NCBI RefSeq assembly: GCF_010093345.1
Contig: NZ_PDWT01000001.1
Coordinates: 310,001 to 374,000, forward strand
DNA: 64,000 nt
Direction: 5' to 3'
Origin: Pseudoxanthomonas yeongjuensis
Lineage (GTDB): Bacteria; Pseudomonadota; Gammaproteobacteria; Xanthomonadales; Xanthomonadaceae
A model generated the notes under the pieces. That model saw only the letters and a list, made by a program, of their open reading frames with translations. It had not been told where the DNA came from and ran no database searches. The position numbers and the translations under genes are program-made. Below, in pieces: positions 1-8,896 of the stretch. Positions within the stretch are counted from its first letter, which is position 1. Each line of letters opens with the position of its first letter.

Positions 1-91
1 CCTGCATGCCTACGGCCCGATGGGGCTGGAAGCGTTGACGGTCGAGCGTTTCGTGGTTCGCGGTACCGGACAGACACGCAACCTGCCGTGA
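1..91 (+). CDS. C-terminal end of an unidentified protein (partial)
   Basis: An open frame enters from the left edge (frame beginning at base 2), encodes 29 residues ending in RGTGQTRNLP, and stops with TGA at 89-91. The composition is normal for this genome and no alternative frame is better. Too little remains to name the family. It is followed 8 bases later by a palindromic repeat, which is the usual position of these repeats downstream of genes here. Confidence 0.55.
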   Translation, partial: LHAYGPMGLEALTVERFVVRGTGQTRNLP

Positions 92-98
92 CAAGTTG

Positions 99-199
99 TC
101 GTCATTCCCGCGAAGGCGGGAATCGCTCTAATAGCAAAGGCGCTGGATGACCAGCCTTCGGCTGTTGAAGAGCGATTCCCGCCTTCGCGGGAATGACGA
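99..199. repeat. Palindromic intergenic repeat, gtcattcccgc family
   Basis: Two perfect 31-base inverted arms (99-129 and 169-199) flank a 39-base spacer. The arm core is gtcattcccgcgaaggcggg. The same arm recurs at 25771-25800, and a degraded copy lies at 18988-19041. It lies between two convergent genes and could act as a bidirectional transcription stop or mRNA stabiliser. No transposase is nearby, so it looks like a non-autonomous REP-type element. Confidence 0.9.
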
Positions 200-244
200 T
201 CAAAAACGGTGTCTCGGACGTTCCCTAATTAAAGAAGATCCTGC

Positions 245-1516
245 CTACCAGCTGTCTTCCAGCATCCGCGGCTTGCTGGCCAGGTAACCGCCGAACAGCA
301 GGACCAGTGCGCACAGGCCGAGGAAGGCGAAGGGCAAACCCCAGCCGTGGCTGTATTCGTGCAACAGGCCGAACAGCAGCGGGCCCAGGCACGACAGCGA
401 ATAGCCGACGCCCTGCATGAAGCCCGACAACGCGGCCGAGCCTCCCGGCGTGCGCGTACGCAGGTTGATCAGGGTCAGCGCCAGCGGGAACGTGCTGGGG
501 CCCATGCCCAGCAGCGCCACCCAGAGCACCGGCCATTTCATCGGCGCCAGCAGCAGGCCGGCGAACGCCAGCGCATAGAACACGAAACAACCCAGCACGA
601 TCAGGAACGGGTTGCGCATCCTCACCGCCAGTGCCGGCATGGTCAGCGCCGAGATCAGTCCCAGGGTCGAGAACAACGCCACCATCGCGCCGCCCAACGC
701 GGGGCTGCCGCCGGCTTCGACCAGCAGTTTCGGCAACCAGGTGAACATCGAATAGGTGATCAGCGAGGTCATGCCGAACATCAGGGCCATGCCCCAGGCG
801 ACCGGCGAGCGCCAGATGCGGCCGCCAGCGGCCGGCTCAGCCAGTTCCGGCGCCTCGTCGCCGGGCGTCACCGCGCTGTCGTGGACCTGGGCCAGCGGCG
901 ATGCGTGGCGGCGCTCGATGACCAGCAAGGTCGCCCACGGCAGCGTCGCCACGATCGCGAACAAGGCCCAGGAACCCAGCGATACCTGCCAGTTGGCCGC
1001 AGCCGCCAGCGGCACCGCGAACAGCGCGGGCAGGATGGTGCCCAGTTGCAGCACGGTGATGTACAGGGTGCTGACCGTGCCCACGCGATCGGCGAAATAG
1101 CGTTTCACCAGCGGCGGCAGCACGATGTTGCCGATGCCCATGCCGGCCAGCGCGATCGCCGAGCCGACCAGCAGGCCGGTGGTACCGCCCGCGGCCGAAC
1201 GCAGCAGCAATCCGGCGGTGGCCAGCAGCATGGACAACAGCGCGGTGCGTTCCAGGCCGATGCGGTGGGCGATGCCCGGGGTCAATGCGCCGAACAGCGC
1301 GAAAGCGGCGGTCGGCATCATCCCGAACACGCCGGTCATGGTTGCGCCGAAACCGAAGGTGCGGCCCAGTTCGTCGAGCAAGGGCGTCAACGAAGTGACG
1401 GCGGTGCGCAGGTTGAACGCGGACAGCACGATGCCGACCAGCACCAGGCCACGGCCGGACCAGAGCGATCCGGAAAGAGAGGAGGAAGTGCCTTGCGGCG
1501 GAGTGGGGTTATTCAT
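245..1516 (-). CDS. MFS transporter, CynX/NimT family
   Basis: A 423-residue, very hydrophobic protein with about 12 predicted membrane segments. It matches the CynX/NimT branch of the major facilitator superfamily (cyanate or 2-nitroimidazole transporters). The family-like N-terminal stretch SAFNLRTAVTSLTPLLDEL and the following GMMPTAAFALFG segment are the basis for the call. A cytoplasmic loop of about 40 polar residues near the middle separates the two six-helix halves. The ATG at 1516 gives a short polar N-terminus before the first helix. The gene stands alone: the repeat at 99-199 lies downstream and a tRNA gene on the same strand lies upstream. No cyanase or nitroimidazole gene is nearby, so the substrate is unknown. 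Confidence 0.85.
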   Translation of the reverse strand: MNNPTPPQGTSSSLSGSLWSGRGLVLVGIVLSAFNLRTAVTSLTPLLDELGRTFGFGATMTGVFGMMPTAAFALFGALTPGIAHRIGLERTALLSMLLATAGLLLRSAAGGTTGLLVGSAIALAGMGIGNIVLPPLVKRYFADRVGTVSTLYITVLQLGTILPALFAVPLAAAANWQVSLGSWALFAIVATLPWATLLVIERRHASPLAQVHDSAVTPGDEAPELAEPAAGGRIWRSPVAWGMALMFGMTSLITYSMFTWLPKLLVEAGGSPALGGAMVALFSTLGLISALTMPALAVRMRNPFLIVLGCFVFYALAFAGLLLAPMKWPVLWVALLGMGPSTFPLALTLINLRTRTPGGSAALSGFMQGVGYSLSCLGPLLFGLLHEYSHGWGLPFAFLGLCALVLLFGGYLASKPRMLEDSW

Positions 1517-1618
1517 GCACGGTGATTATCGTCGATGCGGATGACGCCGATGGGGCGTGGAACGTTGCGTCTTCCGTGTGTCGCGCGGTCGCTTGCCGTG
1601 GCATCCGGCCATCTCCGT

Positions 1619-1687
1619 GCGCCCATGGGCGCGAGCTCTTAACGGAAATTTCGGCGATCTGGACGAAGAGCTCGCGCCCATGGGCGC
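1619..1687. repeat. Inverted repeat with gcgcccatgggcgcgagctc arms
   Basis: Perfect 22-base arms at 1619-1640 and 1666-1687 are separated by 25 bases and followed by ctcctacagg, the tail typical of other repeats in this window. It lies between the MFS gene start and the tRNA terminator. This is another family of REP-like palindrome. Confidence 0.85.
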
Positions 1688-1732
1688 TCCTACAGGGGTG
1701 GCGATTCCTTCCGGTGATCGGCGAAGAGCCAC

Positions 1733-1757
1733 AAAAAAACCGGCACGGGGCCGGTTT
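1733..1757 (-). terminator. Rho-independent terminator of tRNA-Pro
   Basis: On the minus strand a 7-bp GC-rich stem (aaccggc at 1738-1744 pairing with gccggtt at 1750-1756) is followed by seven T residues (the A run at 1733-1739). It begins about 12 bases past the tRNA 3' end, which fits termination of a single tRNA transcript. Confidence 0.85.
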
Positions 1758-1768
1758 TCTGGTCTTCT

Positions 1769-1845
<77 letters not shown>

Positions 1846-1984
1846 ATGAAGCCGCGTATTGTATTCAGTCGGGCCGGGGTGGGGCAAGTAGTACGTGGGT
1901 TCCCGCCTGCCTGGGCCGTTCAGCCGCTAAAATGCCGGCTCGCCCTTACTTGCCGCTGTGCGGCCGCCATCCGGGAGTTTTCGC

Positions 1985-3391
1985 TTGATCAAGCCGCGCA
2001 CGCCGCCAGGGGTCATGGAGCTGCTGCCCCGCGACCAGATCGCCTTCCAGCGCATGCTGGACACGATCCGCCGCAACTACGAGCGTTTCGGGTTCCTGCC
2101 GGTGGAAACCCCGGTCTTCGAGCTGTCCGAGGTCTTGCTGACCAAATCCGGCGGCGAGACCGAGCGCCAGGTGTATTTCGCCCAGTCCACCGGCGCGCTG
2201 GAGAAATCCGGGAGCGAGGCGGATGGCGGGTCGAGATCCGCCCTGCCGGAGCTGGCCCTGCGTTTCGACCTGACCGTGCCGCTGGCCCGCTACGTGGCCG
2301 AGCACGAACACGAACTGGCCTTCCCGTTCCGCCGTTACCAGATCCAGCGCGTGTATCGCGGCGAGCGCGCCCAGCGCGGCCGTTTCCGCGAGTTCTACCA
2401 GTGCGACATCGACGTGGTCGGCAAGGATTCGCTGAGCATCCGCTTCGACGCCGAGATCCTGGCGGTGATCCATGCGGTGTTCTCGGAACTGGGCATCGGC
2501 GACTTCACCGTGCAGCTCAACAACCGCAAGCTGATGCGCGGCTTCTTCGAGGGCCTGGGCGTCGCCGATGGCGAGCAGCAGATGGCGGTGCTGCGCGAAG
2601 TGGACAAACTGGACAAACGCGGTGCCGACTACGTGCGCGAGACGCTGACCGGCGAAGGCTTCGGCTTGTCGGCGGAGACGGTGGAGAAGATCCTCGGATT
2701 CGTGGCCGTGCGTTCGACCAGCCATGCCGATGCGCTGGCCCGCCTCGACGCTCTGGGGCAGGGTAGCGACACCTTCAACCAGGGCGTCGCCGAACTGCGC
2801 GAGGTGCTGGAGTTGGTGCATGCGCTGGGCGTGCCGGAAAGCGATTACTGCCTCAACCTGTCGATCGCGCGCGGCCTGGATTACTACACCGGCACCGTGT
2901 GCGAAACCGTGCTCGACGATTTCTCGCAGATCGGCTCGATCTGTTCCGGCGGACGCTACGACGACCTGGCCAGCCACTACAGCAAGTCGAAGCTGCCGGG
3001 CGTAGGCATTTCCATCGGCCTGACCCGCCTGTTCTGGCAGCTGCGCGAAGCGGGCCTGGTGGCTGGCGTCGATGAAAGTTCGGTACAGGCGATGGTCGCG
3101 CTGATGGAGGAAACCCAGCTCACCGATTCGCTGGATATCGCCCGGCGCCTGCGCGCCGGCGGCATCAACACCGAAGTGCAGATGGAGCCGAAGAAACTGG
3201 GCAAGCAGTTCCAGTACGCCTCGCGCGCCGGGATCCGCTTCGTGGTCCTGGCCGGCGAGGACGAACTGGCGCGTGGCGTGGTCACGGTGAAGGACCTGGC
3301 CCGCGAGCAGCAATTCGAGGTGACGCGCGATGAGCTGGCTTCCAGCCTGCGCGTGGAGTTGGAACAGACTCGCGCGCTCGCCGGTCGCTGA
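1985..3391 (+). CDS. hisS: Histidine--tRNA ligase
   Basis: Class II aminoacyl-tRNA synthetase that charges tRNA-His. The motif 2 region ([29 protein letters not shown]), the histidine-binding motif GLDYYTGTV and the motif 3 segment [11 protein letters not shown] are all present. The C-terminal anticodon-binding domain follows from about residue 370. I chose the TTG start at 1985 ([16 protein letters not shown]), which has a GGGAG ribosome site seven bases upstream and makes 468 residues. An in-frame GTG at 1958 would add nine residues. The gene is followed 32 bases later by an aromatic amino acid lyase on the same strand. It lies about 4.6 kb from the histidine biosynthesis operon, with a diguanylate cyclase gene between on the other strand. 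Confidence 0.95.
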   Translation: MIKPRTPPGVMELLPRDQIAFQRMLDTIRRNYERFGFLPVETPVFELSEVLLTKSGGETERQVYFAQSTGALEKSGSEADGGSRSALPELALRFDLTVPLARYVAEHEHELAFPFRRYQIQRVYRGERAQRGRFREFYQCDIDVVGKDSLSIRFDAEILAVIHAVFSELGIGDFTVQLNNRKLMRGFFEGLGVADGEQQMAVLREVDKLDKRGADYVRETLTGEGFGLSAETVEKILGFVAVRSTSHADALARLDALGQGSDTFNQGVAELREVLELVHALGVPESDYCLNLSIARGLDYYTGTVCETVLDDFSQIGSICSGGRYDDLASHYSKSKLPGVGISIGLTRLFWQLREAGLVAGVDESSVQAMVALMEETQLTDSLDIARRLRAGGINTEVQMEPKKLGKQFQYASRAGIRFVVLAGEDELARGVVTVKDLAREQQFEVTRDELASSLRVELEQTRALAGR

Positions 3392-3401
3392 GAGAGCCTG
3401 C

Positions 3402-3433
3402 ATTCAATGAAACCGAGTATTCAATGAAACCGA
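3402..3433 (+). repeat. Tandem duplication of the lyase start region
   Basis: The 15-base unit attcaatgaaaccga occurs at 3402-3416 and again at 3419-3433, so the ATG start and its surroundings are duplicated. The first ATG (3407) opens a six-codon frame (MKPSIQ) whose TGA at 3425-3427 overlaps the true ATG at 3424 as ATGA. This could couple or dampen initiation of the lyase. Confidence 0.8.
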
Positions 3434-5319
3434 TCCGCCTCGATGGACAATCCCTGACCCGCGACCAATTGGTTGCGATCGCTTGTGGCGCCAGCGTCGG
3501 GCTCGACCCGGGCGCACTGAAAGCAGTGGCGCGCGCCGCCGATTTCCTCGCCGAGCAGGTGCGCCGGGAAGAGCCGATCTACGGCGTCTCCACCGGCTTC
3601 GGCAGCAACGCCGACAAGCTGCTGGGCGCGCATCCGTTGCGCGACGAACTGCCGGGCGCGCAGAAGTCCGGTCGCTCGCTGCACGAGGAGCTGCAGAACA
3701 ACCTGATCATCACCCACGCCGTCTGCGTGGGCGAGCCGATGTCCGCCGAAGTGGTGCGGGCGATGCTCGGTATCCGCATCAACACCCTGCTGCGTGGCCA
3801 TTCCGGTATCCGCGTGCAGACCCTGGAAGCGATGGCGGCGATGCTCAATGCCGGCATCGTGCCGGTGGTGCCGGAGCTGGGTTCGGTCGGCGCTTCCGGC
3901 GACCTGGCGCCGCTTTCGCATCTGGCGCTGGTGCTGCTCGGTGGTGGCGAAGCCTTCTACGAAGGCGAGCGCATGCCAGGTGCGCAGGCCCTGCAGCGTG
4001 CCGGGCTGACGCCGGTCAAGCTTTCCTACAAGGAAGGCCTGGCGCTGAACAACGGCACCGCGCAGATGCTGGCGATGGGCGTGCTGTCGCTGCACAAGCT
4101 GGATGCCTTGCTGGATACCGCCGATCTTGCCGCGGCGATGACCATCGATGCCTTCGCCGGCCGACTCGGCGCTTTCGCGGAAGAAGTGCACGCCTTGCGT
4201 CCGCACCCCGGACAGGTGCACGTGGCCTCGCGCCTGCGCGACCTGCTGCAGGGCTCCACCCTGGCCGATATTTCCTATCACCTGGTGCCGAAGTTCAAGC
4301 AATGGTTGCCGCACAGTTGGGACACACCGGAATCGCAGCAACTGCGTTTCGATATCGGCTGGGACTGGGTGCCCAGCGACCAGCGCCATGGACGCGAGAA
4401 GTTCTACGACCGCTTCCGCCCGTTCCGCGGCGGCAAGAAGCACCAGCCGCAGGACAGCTACTCGCTGCGCTGCATTCCGCAGGTGCATGGCGCGGTGCGC
4501 GACGCGGTGGCGCAAGCCAAGCGCGTGCTCGATATCGAATTGAATTCGGTCACCGACAATCCGTTGGTGTTCCCGGACAAGAGGGATGCGGCGCACGTGG
4601 AAGAGCAGGTGATTTCCGCCGGCCATTTCCACGGCATGCCGCTGGCCCTGGCGATGAGCTACGTGAAGGCCTCGATTCCGGTGCTGGCCTCGATCAGCGA
4701 GCGCCGGCTGAACAAGCTGGTCGACCCCGCCACCAACGACGGCCTGCCCGCGTTCCTCATCGGCAACGAAGACGGCACCGAGTCAGGCCACATGATCGTG
4801 CAGTACACCGCCGCGGCCATCGTCAACGACCTGGCCAGCCGCGCGCATCCGGCCTCGGTGTTTTCCATTCCCACCAGCGCCAACGCCGAGGACCATGTGT
4901 CGATGGGCGCGAACGAAGCGCGCCAGGTGCTGGCGATGACGCGGGACCTGGGCAAGGTGCTGGCGCTTGAGTTGTACACCGCGGCACAGGCGCTGGATTT
5001 GCGCATGGACATGATCAATGCCGCGCGCGACCTGTCGCGGCGTACCGATGCGGCGGCGTTCGCGGCGAAAGTGCAGGGTGGTCCGCATGGCGACGCAGCT
5101 GCCGACGGAGCGTTCCACAGCGAGGTCGAAGGCCTGCGCGCGGAGCTTGCGAAGGCCGATGAATTCCATCCGGGCCGTGCCGTCGCGGCGGCGCACACGG
5201 CGATCCGCACGGAGATCCCTTTCCTGGATCGTGATCGGGCGATGGATGGGGAAGTCGCCAGGGCGGTAAGCCTGGTGGAATCCGGCAGGTTGCTGGACGC
5301 GATACGTCAGGCTGGCTGA
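3424..5319 (+). CDS. HAL/PAL-family aromatic amino acid lyase, enlarged form
   Basis: A lyase of the histidine/phenylalanine/tyrosine ammonia-lyase fold. These enzymes remove ammonia through an MIO cofactor made from an internal Ala-Ser-Gly, here residues 157-159 in GSVGASGDLAPLSHL. Also conserved are Tyr53 in YGVSTGFGS, Asn210 in LALNNGTAQ, SYSLRCIPQVHGA, and TDNPLVF. The pair at 97-98 is Thr-His, closer to the Ser-His of histidine lyases than to the Phe-Leu or His-Leu of PAL and TAL. At 631 residues it is about 120 longer than HutH. Residues about 278-342, rich in W, R and K, lie just before the QDSYSLRC motif where HutH has about 20 residues. A further extension lies near 560-590. No hutU, hutI or hutG is nearby. 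The substrate is uncertain, and a role in specialised metabolism is as plausible as histidine breakdown. Confidence 0.8.
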   Translation: MKPIRLDGQSLTRDQLVAIACGASVGLDPGALKAVARAADFLAEQVRREEPIYGVSTGFGSNADKLLGAHPLRDELPGAQKSGRSLHEELQNNLIITHAVCVGEPMSAEVVRAMLGIRINTLLRGHSGIRVQTLEAMAAMLNAGIVPVVPELGSVGASGDLAPLSHLALVLLGGGEAFYEGERMPGAQALQRAGLTPVKLSYKEGLALNNGTAQMLAMGVLSLHKLDALLDTADLAAAMTIDAFAGRLGAFAEEVHALRPHPGQVHVASRLRDLLQGSTLADISYHLVPKFKQWLPHSWDTPESQQLRFDIGWDWVPSDQRHGREKFYDRFRPFRGGKKHQPQDSYSLRCIPQVHGAVRDAVAQAKRVLDIELNSVTDNPLVFPDKRDAAHVEEQVISAGHFHGMPLALAMSYVKASIPVLASISERRLNKLVDPATNDGLPAFLIGNEDGTESGHMIVQYTAAAIVNDLASRAHPASVFSIPTSANAEDHVSMGANEARQVLAMTRDLGKVLALELYTAAQALDLRMDMINAARDLSRRTDAAAFAAKVQGGPHGDAAADGAFHSEVEGLRAELAKADEFHPGRAVAAAHTAIRTEIPFLDRDRAMDGEVARAVSLVESGRLLDAIRQAG

Positions 5320-5322
5320 GCC

Positions 5323-5392
5323 TTGTAGAGCCGAGCTTGCTCGGCTGCTCTTGCCTGGATGGCAATGCAGCCGAGCAAGCTCGGCTCTACAA
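5323..5392. repeat. Palindromic repeat, tgtagagccgag family
   Basis: 26-base perfect arms at 5323-5348 and 5367-5392 surround an 18-base spacer, immediately after the lyase stop codon. The core is gagccgagcttgctcggctg. It may terminate or protect the lyase transcript and separates it from the convergent diguanylate cyclase gene. Confidence 0.9.
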
Positions 5393-5573
5393 AACCGCGA
5401 GAAGCTAGCGATTCTGGGTTGGCGCGTACGCCTTTGCCATGCTGCGCTCACCACCAAGTAGGCCGGCATTCGGAATGTCGCGCCGCACTTTCAAGCGCAG
5501 CTAATGTCACGCCAGGACAATATTTATTTGCGTTTGCATGACTGTGCCCGCAGGCGTTTGAAATCATTCGCGA

Positions 5574-7385
5574 TCAAAGCGTCCGCACGCAATCGCGCCC
5601 TTCCGCCTTGGCCGCGTACAAGGCCTGGTCCGCCACCTGCAGCGCCGATTCGACGCTGTTCTTCGCGGCGACGTCGACCGAATGCACGCCGATGCTGGCC
5701 GAGACCGGGATCACCAGTTCGCCGCTCACGCAGGGCCGGCGATTCAGGCTCTGCCGCAGCTCTTCGGCCACCGCGCTGGCCTGGGCCAGGTCCATGCCGG
5801 GCAGGGCGGCGATGAACTCCTCGCCGCCGAAACGCGCCAGCAGCGCGCCATGCGGGGCCAGCGCCTCGGCCATGGTGTTGGAGGTGCAGCGCAGGCAGTC
5901 GTCGCCGACCAGGTGGCCGTAGCTGTCGTTGATCTTCTTGAAATGATCCAGGTCGATCATCAGCAGCGAGATCGGATGGCGGCTGTTGCGCGCCTCCGAC
6001 AGCAGGTGCTCGAAGGCCTCGCGGAAATGGGTGCGGTTGTACAGGTCGGTCAGGCCGTCGTGGCGGCTGAACTCGCTGAGCCGATGGTGCGCGTCCTCCA
6101 GCTGCCCCAGTGCGTTGCGCAGTTCCGAGGTGCGTTGTTCGACCTTGTGCTCAAGCTGGTCGCGGGCTTCGCGCACGATGCGTTCGTTCTCGTTGCGCAG
6201 GGCCGCATAGCGGTAACCCAATGCGATCGATAACAGCAGCATTTCCAGCGCGGAACCGATCTGCACGCCGTACTCGGTGACGAAGTTCTTCGGCAGCAGG
6301 TTGAAAGCGATGGCCGCGAACATGCCGGTGCCCAGCAGGAACAGGAACCACGCCAGCAGGAACAACTTGGCCGGCTTGTAGCCGCGCCGCAGGACCACGA
6401 TGGTTTCCACCAGGATCCAGCCGATGCACGGGAACACCGCCGCCGATGCCAGCGGCACCACGCTGCGATAGGGCAACTGCGTGGCGGCGATGCCGAGGAG
6501 GACGAAGAAGGCGATGATCGCCAGCGCGACCCGGTCGCCGAAGCGCCAGCGCTGCTTCAGTTCCAGGAATATCCGCGCGAACTGCTGCATGCCGATCAGG
6601 GCCAGGCAGATCGACAGCGGCACCATGTGGTCGGCCAGCCACGCCGATCGCGGCCACAGGTATTCGAAGCCCAGTCCGTTGAGGGTGAACAGGACCAGGC
6701 CGAAGGCGCTGATATGGAACAGGTACCAGAAATAGCCGGGGTCGCGCAGGGTCAGCCACAGCACCAAGTTGTAGATGAAAAGCGCCAGCAGGATGCCGTA
6801 GTACAGGCCGATGGCGAACTGGGCATCGCGCGATTGCTCGATGAAGGCGGCGGGCGCGTACAGGCGCAACGGCACCTGCATCGAGCTTTCGCTCTGCACG
6901 CGGACCATCAGGTCGACGGTCGTGCCTTGCGGCACGCTCAACCAGAAATTCGGGTGCCGGTAACGGATGTTGCGCTGGTCGAAGGGCAGGTGATCGCCGC
7001 CCGAGGCGTGCACCACCCGGCCATCCGGATAGGTCGCATACAGATCGATGCGGTCGCTGAGTGCGTACTCCTGGGTCAGCAGCCACTTGTCTTCGGGGCT
7101 GTCCCGGTTGCTGACCTGCAAATGGAACCAGTAGGCGCCATCCTGGAAGCCGAAGGACGGGTTGTCGCCGGGTATCCGCTGGAAACCGCCCCCGGCCAGT
7201 CTTGCCCGGGCGGCGGCAAGATCGTCCTTGCCGGTTTCGTCGTGATGGAAGGTGGTGTACGGGGCCAGCGACACCTGCGCAGTGGATGCAGCGAGTTGCA
7301 GCGGCGTGCGCGCGAATGCGTTCGCTGCCAGCAAGGCAAGAAGGATCGATAACAGCCGAATCAGTCGACTCCGCCAACGCAGCAT
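5574..7385 (-). CDS. Membrane diguanylate cyclase with 7TMR-DISM sensor
   Basis: Predicted to make cyclic di-GMP from GTP. The order is a signal peptide (about 1-25), a periplasmic 7TMR-DISM extracellular domain (about 30-175), a block of seven membrane helices (about 190-385), a short coiled coil (about 390-440) and a C-terminal GGDEF domain. The active-site motif is GGEEF at about 520-524. The upstream RxxD inhibitory site is absent: PHGA stands in its place, so feedback inhibition by product is unlikely. The periplasmic domain type usually senses carbohydrate-like or other small ligands. I chose the ATG at 7385, 15 codons inside the longest frame, because it starts directly at the signal peptide. 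The gene is convergent with the lyase and divergent from the his operon. Confidence 0.88.
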   Translation of the reverse strand: MLRWRSRLIRLLSILLALLAANAFARTPLQLAASTAQVSLAPYTTFHHDETGKDDLAAARARLAGGGFQRIPGDNPSFGFQDGAYWFHLQVSNRDSPEDKWLLTQEYALSDRIDLYATYPDGRVVHASGGDHLPFDQRNIRYRHPNFWLSVPQGTTVDLMVRVQSESSMQVPLRLYAPAAFIEQSRDAQFAIGLYYGILLALFIYNLVLWLTLRDPGYFWYLFHISAFGLVLFTLNGLGFEYLWPRSAWLADHMVPLSICLALIGMQQFARIFLELKQRWRFGDRVALAIIAFFVLLGIAATQLPYRSVVPLASAAVFPCIGWILVETIVVLRRGYKPAKLFLLAWFLFLLGTGMFAAIAFNLLPKNFVTEYGVQIGSALEMLLLSIALGYRYAALRNENERIVREARDQLEHKVEQRTSELRNALGQLEDAHHRLSEFSRHDGLTDLYNRTHFREAFEHLLSEARNSRHPISLLMIDLDHFKKINDSYGHLVGDDCLRCTSNTMAEALAPHGALLARFGGEEFIAALPGMDLAQASAVAEELRQSLNRRPCVSGELVIPVSASIGVHSVDVAAKNSVESALQVADQALYAAKAEGRDCVRTL

Positions 7386-7551
7386 CCTGCTAACTCCCCA
7401 AAGTCTGTTTCCGGGTTGCGGGTCCACCACGGGGACCGGCCCCGAGTCTACTCTCGCCGGATCATGGCCCCAACGGGCTCCAGTCCGGATTCCTTTGTTA
7501 CTTGAACGGAATAACCGATGGCCCGGGGACAGGTCGTCGCTCGATGCCGGC

Positions 7552-7600
7552 TTGACGGGCGCCGCAGGTATCGACTAATGTAATAGCACGCTAATACATT
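7552..7600 (+). promoter_or_regulatory. Likely his operon promoter with TrpR-type operator
   Basis: A -35-like TTGACG (7552-7557) and a -10-like TAATGT (7576-7581) lie 18 bases apart. Overlapping the -10 and the expected start point is a near-perfect palindrome at 7577-7600: AATGTAATAGC, two bases, GCTAATACATT. Its core is GTAATAG-CACG-CTAATAC. The Escherichia coli trp operator is GTACTAG-TTAA-CTAGTAC, so half-site sequence and spacing agree except at one base per half. It lies 44 bases before the TrpR-family gene, consistent with autoregulation. This is inference from sequence. Confidence 0.6.
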
Positions 7601-7644
7601 GATACAAGCCGTTCCCATGGAAATATCCCCGTGAAGATGTCCGC

Positions 7645-7971
7645 ATGAAGCGCCGTTCCCCCGCCGATGACCGGGCCGCCTCCGCCTCGCTGCAGGCGCT
7701 GTCGCGGGCGTTGGCGTCCCTGGGCAAGCCCGAGGACGTGCGCGCCTTCCTGCAGGACCTGTGCACCCCCGCCGAACTGGAAGCCATGGCCGATCGCTGG
7801 CGGGTGGTGCCCTTGCTGCTCAAGGGCGTGCCTTACCGTGAAATCCACGACCTGACCGAGGTCAGCGTCACCACCATCGGGCGCGTGGCGCGCACGCTGG
7901 AGAGCGGTACTGGCGGTTACGCATCGGCATTGCGCCGCCAGCAGTCCCGTCCTGCCGCCGCTTCCCACTGA
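7645..7971 (+). CDS. TrpR/YerC/YecD-family DNA-binding regulator
   Basis: A 108-residue protein of the Trp repressor superfamily. Helices matching TrpR run through [18 protein letters not shown] and the helix-turn-helix [20 protein letters not shown] (about residues 60-85). YerC/YecD-type members lack the classical tryptophan-binding context, so the co-ligand is unknown. The gene ends 10 bases before hisG and is almost surely in the same transcript. Together with the TrpR-like palindrome overlapping the promoter upstream, this suggests it represses its own operon, possibly in response to histidine or another amino acid. The ATG at 7645 is the first good start, although its ribosome site is weak. 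Confidence 0.85.
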   Translation: MKRRSPADDRAASASLQALSRALASLGKPEDVRAFLQDLCTPAELEAMADRWRVVPLLLKGVPYREIHDLTEVSVTTIGRVARTLESGTGGYASALRRQQSRPAAASH

Positions 7972-7981
7972 GTCCGCCCGA

Positions 7982-8896
7982 ATGAGTCCTTCAGTCGCCC
8001 CTGCGACGCGCGATCGCCTGCGCATCGCTATCCAGAAAAGCGGGCGCCTCGCCGAGCCCGCCCGTGCGCTGCTGGCAGCCTGTGGCCTGAGCTGGCGCGA
8101 AAGCCGCGACAAGCTGTTCTGTTACGGCGAATCGTTGCCGGTCGATCTGCTGCTGGTGCGCGACGACGACATCCCCGGCCTGATCGCCGACGGGGTCTGC
8201 GATTTCGGCGTGGTCGGGCGCAACGAACTCAATGAACAGGCCGCCGCCCGCGCCAGTTTCGGCCTGTCCGACGCCTATGCGGAAGTCCGCGCACTGGGCT
8301 TCGGCAATTGCAGGCTGATGCTGGCGGTGCCGGAAACCTGGGAATGGACCGGCGCCTCGCAATTGCACGACATGCGCATCGCCACCAGCTATCCGGCGAT
8401 CCTGGCCGGCTGGCTGGAGAAGCAGGGCGTGCGCGCCAGCGTGGTCGAATTGTCCGGCTCGGTGGAAATAGCGCCGAAACTCGGCACCGCCGACCTGATC
8501 TGCGACCTGGTATCCAGCGGCGCCACGCTGCTGGCCAACCAACTCAAGCCGGTGGAAACGCTGCTGGAAAGCGAAGCCGTGCTGGCCGGTCCGACGCGTG
8601 CGCTCGAGGACCAGCGCGCCGATCTGGCCGCGATGCTGCTGCGGCGGATGGACGGCGTGCTCAAGCTCAAGGACAGCAAGCTGCTGATGTTCCGCGCAGA
8701 ACCCGCCACCGTGCCCGCGTTGCTGCGACTGCTGCCCGATGCGGATCCGCCGACCTACCTGGCGGCCGAGAACGGTGGCCCGCTGTCGCTGCAGACCATG
8801 TGCCACGGCCTGGTGACCTGGCAACGACTGGAGGAGCTGGAGCGTGCCGGTGCCCAGGGCCTGATGGTGCTGTCGGTGGAAAGGTCGCTGGCATGA
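7982..8896 (+). CDS. hisG: ATP phosphoribosyltransferase (long form)
   Basis: First enzyme of histidine synthesis, joining ATP and PRPP. At 304 residues it is the long HisG type with a catalytic part (about 1-225) and a C-terminal regulatory domain (about 230-300) that normally binds histidine for feedback inhibition. Visible motifs are [12 protein letters not shown] at the N-terminus and the PRPP-binding region [18 protein letters not shown]. It does not need a HisZ partner, and none is present. Its TGA overlaps the hisD ATG (ATGA at 8893-8896), indicating translational coupling. Confidence 0.96.
   Translation: MSPSVAPATRDRLRIAIQKSGRLAEPARALLAACGLSWRESRDKLFCYGESLPVDLLLVRDDDIPGLIADGVCDFGVVGRNELNEQAAARASFGLSDAYAEVRALGFGNCRLMLAVPETWEWTGASQLHDMRIATSYPAILAGWLEKQGVRASVVELSGSVEIAPKLGTADLICDLVSSGATLLANQLKPVETLLESEAVLAGPTRALEDQRADLAAMLLRRMDGVLKLKDSKLLMFRAEPATVPALLRLLPDADPPTYLAAENGGPLSLQTMCHGLVTWQRLEELERAGAQGLMVLSVERSLA

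Noticed and set aside
1958-1984. GTG at 1958 as the hisS start
   Set aside because: The TTG at 1985 has a GGGAG site at good distance and starts at the conserved region; the added residues show no family likeness.
3424-5319. Naming the lyase hutH
   Set aside because: Length, the enlarged internal segment and absence of other hut genes make a plain histidine lyase call unsafe.
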